11,262 nt of DNA from BTQM01 sp036985875 (lineage in GTDB: Bacteria; Patescibacteriota; Minisyncoccia; Phycocordibacterales; UBA1539). The DNA lies in assembly GCA_036985875.1 (NCBI GenBank), contig BTQM01000026.1, positions 1 through 11,262 of the forward strand. Reading direction: 5' to 3'. Both the position numbers and the translations under genes were made by a program. The notes under the pieces are model-generated. The model saw only the letters and a program-made list of their open reading frames with translations. It was not told the origin of the DNA and did not search any database. This document shows, one piece after another, positions 6,550 through 11,262 of this stretch (within the stretch, counting starts at the first letter, position 1; each line of letters starts with the position of its first letter).

Positions 6550-7848
6550 TTAATTGCTCCCGTCAGGAATGCGCACAATGTCCACTCCGATCCCTTTTAA
6601 CCTATCTTCAACCTTTTCATACCCTCTGTCAATGTTATGCACATTATGAATGACCGACCTGCCTTTTGCAACTATCGCGGCAATGAGAAATGCAAGACCC
6701 GCGCGAAGGTCCGGACTCTCCACAACTTTTCCGTGGAGAACCGTGGGACCTCTGACAATTATTCTGTGAGGATCCATTACTGTGATATCAGCCCCGAATG
6801 CCTCTAGCGATTCAACATAATTGAGCCGCCCATCAAAAATCGTTTCAAACACGAGGCTCTCACCGCGCGCCTGCGTGAGAAATACCGTCATCGGCGCTTG
6901 GAGGTCCGTCGGGAATCCAGGGTATTCGTGTGTTTTTATATCCACCGCGCGATGAGAGCCTCCGAAAACTTTTATGCTCGTTTTTCTCACCTCCATCTTT
7001 ACACCGCTCGCGCGAAGCGCCTCTATGAGCGACTCAATATGAGCGGGGTTACACTTTTTTATCTCAAGTTCTTTAGCGCAGAGCGCTCCGAAAATGAGGA
7101 AGCTGCCCGCTTCTATCCTATCGGGGCAAACGCGATGCATCTTGCCCCGCGCGGACAAGAGAGCACCCCCCTTGATGCGAATCGTGGGAGTACCCGCCCC
7201 GCTTATACGCGCCCCGCCGGCGGTGAGAAAGCCGGCCAGTTCTACTATCTCCGGCTCCAAAGACGCATTTTTTATCACCGTCTCACCGCGTGCCAGAACC
7301 CCAGCCATCATAAAAGTTTCAGTGGCCGTAACGCTTTGGTTTTTCAAAAAGATCGTCGCGCCGTATAGTTTCCTTTGAGGGACTCTTAGCGTGTAAGTGC
7401 CGCGCCTCATTCTCACCACTGCTCCCATTTTCTTAAATCCTTCAAGGAAAAGATCGATCGGACGCTCTCCGATGACACATCCGCCGGGATGCGGAAACGA
7501 AACCCTACCGAAGCGCGCAAGCAGGGGTCCGACCAGCACGATAGATGCCCTCATTTGTTTTGAAATGTCGGAGGAGAGGTCCGTGCCCAGCCCACGACCA
7601 AATGCCAGAGCGTAGGTGTGCTTGTTTTTTGTGCGAACGCGCGCGCCCAGAAATTCCAGCAAGCTCGCCATCTTTTTCACATCCTCTATGTCGGGAACAT
7701 TGCCGAGCACAATCTCGTCTCTAAAAAGGACAGAGGCGGCCATCAACTTGAGCGCCGCGTTTTTCGCGCCTCCCACGACGATGCTTCCGCACAAGGTCTT
7801 CCTGCCCCCCAGCCCCTTGATGAGAAATTTATCATTCATCCCGTTCAT
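6550..7848 (-). CDS. murA: UDP-N-acetylglucosamine 1-carboxyvinyltransferase
   Basis: MurA transfers enolpyruvate from PEP to UDP-GlcNAc, the first committed step of peptidoglycan synthesis, in the cytoplasm. The 432-residue protein (E. coli 419) has Lys29-Asn30 in the GGAKNAALK loop, Arg100 in QMRASIV, the active-site loop HPGGCVIGERPIDLF with the catalytic Cys at 124, Asp315 in YPGFPTDLQAPM and Arg382 in SPDLRAGLAF. These match E. coli Lys22, Asn23, Arg91, Cys115, Asp305 and Arg397. The Cys (not Asp) variant is the form that fosfomycin alkylates. Two nearby ATGs (7848 and 7839) are possible starts and neither has a strong ribosome-binding site. It heads an operon with mreB and lies downstream of the terminator at 7910-7934. 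No convincing promoter hexamers were found in the 7849-7909 gap. Confidence 0.97.
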   Translation of the reverse strand: MNGMNDKFLIKGLGGRKTLCGSIVVGGAKNAALKLMAASVLFRDEIVLGNVPDIEDVKKMASLLEFLGARVRTKNKHTYALAFGRGLGTDLSSDISKQMRASIVLVGPLLARFGRVSFPHPGGCVIGERPIDLFLEGFKKMGAVVRMRRGTYTLRVPQRKLYGATIFLKNQSVTATETFMMAGVLARGETVIKNASLEPEIVELAGFLTAGGARISGAGTPTIRIKGGALLSARGKMHRVCPDRIEAGSFLIFGALCAKELEIKKCNPAHIESLIEALRASGVKMEVRKTSIKVFGGSHRAVDIKTHEYPGFPTDLQAPMTVFLTQARGESLVFETIFDGRLNYVESLEAFGADITVMDPHRIIVRGPTVLHGKVVESPDLRAGLAFLIAAIVAKGRSVIHNVHNIDRGYEKVEDRLKGIGVDIVRIPDGSN

Positions 7849-7901
7849 GGTAAGTCTTTTGGAGTAATTTTACAAACTGCCCGTCCGGTACGGGTCTTCA
7901 T
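7845..7901 (-). CDS. Possible 18-residue leader peptide before murA
   Basis: An ATG at 7901 directly follows GGAGG with no spacer and opens an 18-codon frame (MKTRTGRAVCKITPKDLP). Its TGA overlaps the murA ATG as ATGA. That arrangement is typical of translational coupling. The zero-spaced Shine-Dalgarno and the small size make chance quite possible. Confidence 0.2.
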   Translation of the reverse strand: MKTRTGRAVCKITPKDLP

Positions 7902-7909
7902 CCTCCAAC

Positions 7910-7934
7910 AAAAAAGGGCACCGAGGTGCCCTTT
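7910..7934 (-). terminator. Intrinsic terminator after the low-GC gene
   Basis: On the minus strand AAAGGGCACC and GGTGCCCTTT form a perfect 10-bp stem (7934-7913), running into a six-T tract (7915-7910). It starts three bases after the stop of the gene at 7938-8426. Confidence 0.88.
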
Positions 7935-7937
7935 GCG

Positions 7938-8426
7938 TTAATCAAGTGGTGTTATGGAATACTCAACATGTGCTTTTATTTTTTTACCATTGATATGTTT
8001 CTCATATTCTCCAACTTGCAAAATCTTTTTTCCATTAGAGGTTATGAGGCCATCTGCATTCATATTTCGATAGAGATATAAATGTTCTCCTGTGATAATG
8101 AGGTTAACAACTTTATTGCCTTGCCACCCCATATTTACTTCATTCACATAGAGACACTCTGATAGTGATGCATGATAGAGCTTTTTACCGTTCTCATCAA
8201 TATAGTAACCCCATACATCAATTTTAATTTTATACTCCTCTTTTCCCCGATCACTTATGAGGAAATAATCACTCTCGGTAAACTTTACTGCGCCTGGTAC
8301 GCATGCAATACATGCAGGAACATCTATTGAAGGCCTCTCATCTTTGATAGATAACGGCGCCGTTGAACCTTCCGGCTTCGTGCCTCTTTTTAGGGCTTCG
8401 CGAAGAAAATTTCCTAAGGTTCTCAT
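7938..8426 (-). CDS. Uncharacterised low-GC protein, probably acquired
   Basis: A 162-residue product with no recognised domain, no signal peptide and no membrane segment. A basic N-terminus (MRTLGNFLREALKRGTKPEG) and a short Pro/Ser linker precede VPACIACVP, whose CIAC pair is the only cysteine cluster. The remainder looks beta-rich with many Tyr, Lys, Asn and Gly (DVWGYYIDENGKKLYH, GEHLYLYRNMNADG). A hand count over 7981-8220 gives about 35% GC against about 50% in neighbouring genes, which suggests recent transfer. The start at 8426 is preceded by GGAGGTG at 7 bases. An in-frame ATG at 8480 also has an AAGGTG site and would add 18 residues (MVKVQLEFQCCLKWRCET). It has its own promoter, hairpin-rich leader and terminator. 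Function is unknown. Confidence 0.75.
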   Translation of the reverse strand: MRTLGNFLREALKRGTKPEGSTAPLSIKDERPSIDVPACIACVPGAVKFTESDYFLISDRGKEEYKIKIDVWGYYIDENGKKLYHASLSECLYVNEVNMGWQGNKVVNLIITGEHLYLYRNMNADGLITSNGKKILQVGEYEKHINGKKIKAHVEYSITPLD

Positions 8427-8433
8427 CGTTTCG

Positions 8434-8486
8434 CACCTCCATTTCAAACAACATTGAAATTCAAGCTGAACTTTCACCATTCAGCT
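8434..8486 (-). promoter_or_regulatory. Two-hairpin leader with strong ribosome-binding site
   Basis: On the minus strand a hairpin AGCTGAA/TTCAGCT (8486-8464, 9-nt loop) is followed by a second, ATTTCAA/TTGAAAT (8460-8441, 6-nt loop). The second ends exactly where the GGAGGTG Shine-Dalgarno begins (8440-8434). The upstream ATG at 8480 lies in the first hairpin. The layout could control access to the two starts. Confidence 0.5.
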
Positions 8487-8505
8487 CACCTTCCTAAACG
8501 CTACA

Positions 8506-8533
8506 ACTATATACTTTTTTTGTCAACCTTCAA
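8506..8533 (-). promoter_or_regulatory. Promoter of the low-GC gene
   Basis: On the minus strand TTGAAG (8533-8528), a 16-base spacer and TATAGT (8511-8506, five of six) give a plausible promoter. A perfect TTGACA at 8526-8521 is an alternative -35, but its best -10 (TAGCGT) is poor. The 46-nt palindrome starts three bases upstream of the -35. Confidence 0.5.
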
Positions 8534-8536
8534 CAC

Positions 8537-8582
8537 ACGCCTTTCTCTAAAATGTACCATGGTACATTTTAGAGAAAGGCGT
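8537..8582. repeat. Perfect 46-nt palindrome between divergent genes
   Basis: The stretch from 8537 to 8582 equals its own reverse complement at every base. The left half runs acgcctttct, ctaaaatgt, acca and the right half mirrors it around the centre ccatgg at 8558-8563. There is no loop and no T-run on either side, so it is not a normal terminator. It lies between two divergent promoters. It may be a large operator, a cruciform-forming site or a dispersed palindromic repeat. Confidence 0.9.
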
Positions 8583-8641
8583 TACCAACACTTGATTTGT
8601 GTATACCCTCTCTTTCCGTTTTGCCTTTCATGGTTTTTTTC

Positions 8642-8647
8642 TATACT
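8642..8647 (+). promoter_or_regulatory. -10 element of the PEGA gene, leaderless start likely
   Basis: TATACT (five of six) ends eight bases before the ATG at 8656. Upstream T-rich sequence offers only weak -35 matches (for example TTTTGC at 17 bases). Transcription would start at or beside the ATG, and no Shine-Dalgarno is present. Confidence 0.45.
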
Positions 8648-8655
8648 ATGTATAC

Positions 8656-9429
8656 ATGCGTATAATCAACATTTTGAGCAAAAAAAGCCTCTCTGTTAAC
8701 ATTCTACTGGCTATCGGGATCGCATCCGCGACACTTCTTTTTTATGGATATTTGGTGGAGAGAAGCACGGGCACCATTATTGTCTCCATACCGGAGAAAG
8801 GAGCGGTGATATTTCTGGACGACAAAAGGGTGGACACGACGGCCCGCTACGGCCAAACTGTCACGCTCAAGCGTTTGCGTGCGGGAGACCATTCGGTTCT
8901 CGTCTACACGCAGGGATTTTTCCCGTGGGAGAAAACTCTTGGAGTAAGAAAAAATGAGACAACAGAAGTCAGCGCTTTCTTTGTGAAACAAGATATCTCC
9001 CCCACCAAAATCTTTGACGAGGAATACAGCGCGGTATCTGTCTTGTTTGAGAAAAAACGCAGCGATATAAAACGCTCGTGGAGCAGAGAGGTAGAAATAA
9101 GAAAAAATGCCGGAGAAATAGCAGCTCGGTGGATAGGAGACGCCTCTTCTCTTCCCTTTTACTTTTGCGACAAGAACAGCTGTGGAGACAGCACTGTGGT
9201 ATTCAGAGCGCAAGACGGAGACATAAGCGCGTTTGATTTCTATCCCGGAAGGGAAGACGTTGTCCTCTTCGCACTGCAAAACGCAATATATGCGATAGAG
9301 ATAGACAAAAGGGGTATCCAAAACTTCCAGCCTCTCTACGCGGGCGCAAGCCCCGACTTTGTAATAAAGGAAGGCACTTCCATCATCTACATAAAAGATG
9401 CAGGGTCCCTGCTGCGCGCGCAACTGTAG
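8656..9429 (+). CDS. PEGA-domain membrane-anchored protein
   Basis: The 257-residue protein has an uncleaved N-terminal membrane anchor at about 12-33 (SVNILLAIGIASATLLFYGY). An outward-facing PEGA domain follows at about 40-110: GTIIVSIPEKGAVIFLDD, then LKRLRAGDHSVLVYTQGFFPW and a short terminal strand. PEGA domains are surface-exposed beta-sandwiches often attached to envelope proteins; their ligands are mostly unknown. The C-terminal part (111-257) looks like an incomplete beta-propeller, with DFYPGREDVVLFAL, NAIYAIEIDKRG and PDFVIKEG. ATG at 8656 was chosen over the upstream start at 8599, because that start would put non-hydrophobic residues and the promoter into the protein. It is followed 49 bases later by priA on the same strand, with no terminator seen between them. 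Confidence 0.82.
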   Translation: MRIINILSKKSLSVNILLAIGIASATLLFYGYLVERSTGTIIVSIPEKGAVIFLDDKRVDTTARYGQTVTLKRLRAGDHSVLVYTQGFFPWEKTLGVRKNETTEVSAFFVKQDISPTKIFDEEYSAVSVLFEKKRSDIKRSWSREVEIRKNAGEIAARWIGDASSLPFYFCDKNSCGDSTVVFRAQDGDISAFDFYPGREDVVLFALQNAIYAIEIDKRGIQNFQPLYAGASPDFVIKEGTSIIYIKDAGSLLRAQL

Positions 9430-9478
9430 TCCGTGGCGAGAGCGTAGCGCGCTGGCGCAATACTCACAGGCAACATCC

Positions 9479-11262
9479 ATGAAAAAGCCAAAGCAAAACG
9501 CTTCTCGCAAGATGGACATTGTAAATGTTATTCCTATTTCAGAGGGAACTTTTTTGAAAAAAACTCTTTCGTACTTTACCTCAAAAAACATCTTAGCTGG
9601 AAGCACCGTAACTGTGGAGCTGAGGAAAAAGGAGATTCCCGCGTTAGTAGTCTCCACCACAAACGCAGCGCAGGAAAAATCAAAAATACGGTCGGCACAA
9701 TTTTCCATGAAGAAAGTGGGTGACGCAACGGGAAAAACCCTTTTTCTACCTCAATTCGTGGAGGCGGCAAAGGAGACCGCCGCGTATTTCGCTACAACCC
9801 CCGGCAGAATCTTGCAGACGCTCACCCCAAAAGCCGTATTAATGGAACACGCACGGATGGGAAAAGGGACGACCACTCTATGTGCAGATAAAAAGAAGGA
9901 TGGTCAAGAGGCGCTCAAAAAAGAAAAATTTGTCTTTCAAACAAGCGATGTGGAACGGCTCACTACGTACAAAAGTCTGATCAGGGAAGAGTTTGCTAAA
10001 CATTCCTCGGTCTTTTTCTGCCTGCCGACCAGAGAGGATATAGAGGCGACATTGGGCTCCCTCGAGAGAGGAATCAGAGAGTACACGTTTATACTCCACG
10101 GCGGTCTCACCAAGAAAAAACTTCTCTCTTCATGGAAAAGCATACTGGATGAGAAACACCCTGTGCTTATCATCGCAACGGGTTCTTTCTTTTCCATTCC
10201 GAGACCTGACATACGTATGATCATAGTGGATAGAGAAAACTCAAGAAGCTACAAGACATTCATCAGACCGCACTTTGACATGAGGGTATTCGCGGAGTTC
10301 TACGCGGAGCGCTTAAACGCGCGGCTCATATTGGGAGACGTGTTCCTCCGCCCAGAAACCATTTGGAGAGAAACACAGAGAGAGTTTGAAGCGCTAAACC
10401 CTCTCAAGTTTCGTGTTCTCTCAACTGCGCGGCAAGAATTGGTAGACATGAAAAAATATAAGCGCGATGGCGCGCGGAAGGGTTTTGTCATTATAGGAGA
10501 CGAGCTGGAAGAACTGATAAAAAGCACGAAGAAAAATAACGGGCATTTGTTTATGTTCGCGGCGCGGCGCGGCATCTCTTCCGTGACGCTGTGTAATGAT
10601 TGCACAGAAGTGGTTGAGTGCAGAAAATGCAATGCACCCACGGTGCTGCATAAAGGACGGAGGGAGAATGTCTTCGTGTGCCACAGATGCGGCGAGAAAG
10701 AGAGTGCGGACAGACGATGCGCGGTGTGCGACAGTTGGCGTCTTGTCGCCCTTGGCATTGGCATAGAGAGAGTGGAGGAGGAGCTGAAAAAGAAGTTTCC
10801 CGATATTAAAATTTTTAAAATAGACAGCGATTCCGTTAAACGGCACAAACAGGGTATCGAGATAACACGCGCTTTTTTCTCCTCTCCCGGGAGCATCCTT
10901 CTGGGAACAGAAATGGCGCTGCGCTATATGCATAAAGATGTAGAAGGCGCCGCCGTGGTCGGGATAGATTCTTTGTTCACTATTCCGGATTTCCGCGCCG
11001 CGGAAAAGATATTCAACATACTGCTTGCGCTGCGCACGCGAACACTTAAGCACTTTTTGATCCAAACGAGAAGGAGCGAAGAGAGAATATTTGAATATGC
11101 GATGAAAGGGAATTTGCTGGATTTTTACAGGGATGAAATGAGGGAGAGAAAAGAGTTCGGCTATCCGCCGTTCAAGATATTCATAAAAATAACGTATCAA
11201 GGGGAAAAGCTCGTCACGGAAAAAGAGATGGCGAAGCTCTCTGACTTGCTTGCCGAGTGGAG
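9479..11262 (+). CDS. priA: PriA-like primosomal protein with degenerate helicase motifs (cut by right edge)
   Basis: The frame is open for 594 codons to the right edge. PriA recognises stalled forks and starts replication restart. Visible parts are a 3'-end-binding domain at about 13-110 (VNVIPISEGTFLKKTLSYFT) and a helicase-like core. The zinc region has eight cysteines in four CxxC pairs (372/375, 381/384, 401/404, 414/417), and the C-terminal blocks IPDFRAAEK (502-510) and FGYPPF (560-565) are present. The PriA hallmark LVALGIGIERVEEEL follows the zinc region. No Walker A is present where it belongs (about 117-140), the DEEH box reads DREN (251-254), and the QVAGRAGR arginine-finger motif is replaced by ALRTRTLKH. 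It is therefore probably not an ATP-driven helicase. An ATG at 9512 is an alternative start; neither has a good ribosome-binding site. Confidence 0.88.
   Translation, partial: MKKPKQNASRKMDIVNVIPISEGTFLKKTLSYFTSKNILAGSTVTVELRKKEIPALVVSTTNAAQEKSKIRSAQFSMKKVGDATGKTLFLPQFVEAAKETAAYFATTPGRILQTLTPKAVLMEHARMGKGTTTLCADKKKDGQEALKKEKFVFQTSDVERLTTYKSLIREEFAKHSSVFFCLPTREDIEATLGSLERGIREYTFILHGGLTKKKLLSSWKSILDEKHPVLIIATGSFFSIPRPDIRMIIVDRENSRSYKTFIRPHFDMRVFAEFYAERLNARLILGDVFLRPETIWRETQREFEALNPLKFRVLSTARQELVDMKKYKRDGARKGFVIIGDELEELIKSTKKNNGHLFMFAARRGISSVTLCNDCTEVVECRKCNAPTVLHKGRRENVFVCHRCGEKESADRRCAVCDSWRLVALGIGIERVEEELKKKFPDIKIFKIDSDSVKRHKQGIEITRAFFSSPGSILLGTEMALRYMHKDVEGAAVVGIDSLFTIPDFRAAEKIFNILLALRTRTLKHFLIQTRRSEERIFEYAMKGNLLDFYRDEMRERKEFGYPPFKIFIKITYQGEKLVTEKEMAKLSDLLAEW

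Noticed and set aside
7880..7894. Short inverted repeat cccgt-ccggt-acggg before murA
   Set aside because: Five base pairs only, no T-run and no clear relation to a promoter; too weak to annotate.
9430..9478. GC-rich run between the PEGA gene and priA that looked like a terminator
   Set aside because: Only 3-4 bp stems can form and no T-run follows, so the two genes may be co-transcribed.
8704..9708. A 334-codon minus-strand open frame opposite the PEGA gene and the priA start
   Set aside because: The sense strand encodes a clear PEGA protein and PriA. The antisense product is Cys/Phe-rich without domain signs.
10300..11200. Minus-strand open frames of 198 and 259 codons at the right end
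   Set aside because: Both are antisense to the PriA-like frame, which carries the zinc cysteines and GYPPF; low-complexity Ser/Phe-rich products.

Overview
The window looks like chromosomal core sequence from a small-genome bacterium of the Candidate Phyla Radiation (Patescibacteria, most likely a Parcubacteria-like lineage). This is an inference from gene content: a ProRS without its editing insertion, a very short delta-prime subunit, a PriA whose helicase motifs are eroded, a small PEGA-domain membrane protein and a small secreted protein of unknown family. Base composition of most genes is near 50% GC. There are no rRNA, tRNA, CRISPR or insertion-sequence genes.

All genes from 1 to 8426 lie on the minus strand; those from 8656 to the right edge lie on the plus strand. 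The minus-strand genes form short units separated by recognisable intrinsic terminators. Read in transcription order they are: an unknown low-GC gene (8426-7938, terminator 7934-7910); murA and a complete mreB (7848-5521, terminator 5340-5317); a delta-prime-like clamp-loader gene (5297-4590) and a secreted-protein gene (4467-3670, terminator 3616-3592); frr and rseP (3497-1826, terminator 1822-1789); and proS and a second mreB (1730 to the left edge, where mreB is cut). On the plus strand a PEGA-domain protein (8656-9429) is followed by priA (9479 to the right edge, cut).

Functionally the window mixes cell-wall synthesis and shape (murA, two mreB paralogs), membrane proteolysis (rseP), translation (frr, proS) and replication or restart (delta-prime, priA). 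The order frr-rseP-proS matches the widespread frr-uppS-cdsA-dxr-rseP-proS cluster with the three lipid and isoprenoid genes missing from the middle.

The most unusual signals are palindromic. One is a perfect 33-nt inverted repeat lying exactly in frame inside the delta-prime gene. Another is a perfect 46-nt palindrome in the divergent promoter region at 8537-8582. The third is a 124-nt element bounded by 17-nt inverted repeats that overlaps the mreB stop codon. Also notable are a PriA that keeps its zinc cysteines but has lost the ATPase motifs, and a low-GC gene with two hairpins and two usable starts in its leader. Noncoding gaps are all under 300 bases; the two largest (5298-5520 and 8427-8655) hold the elements described above.
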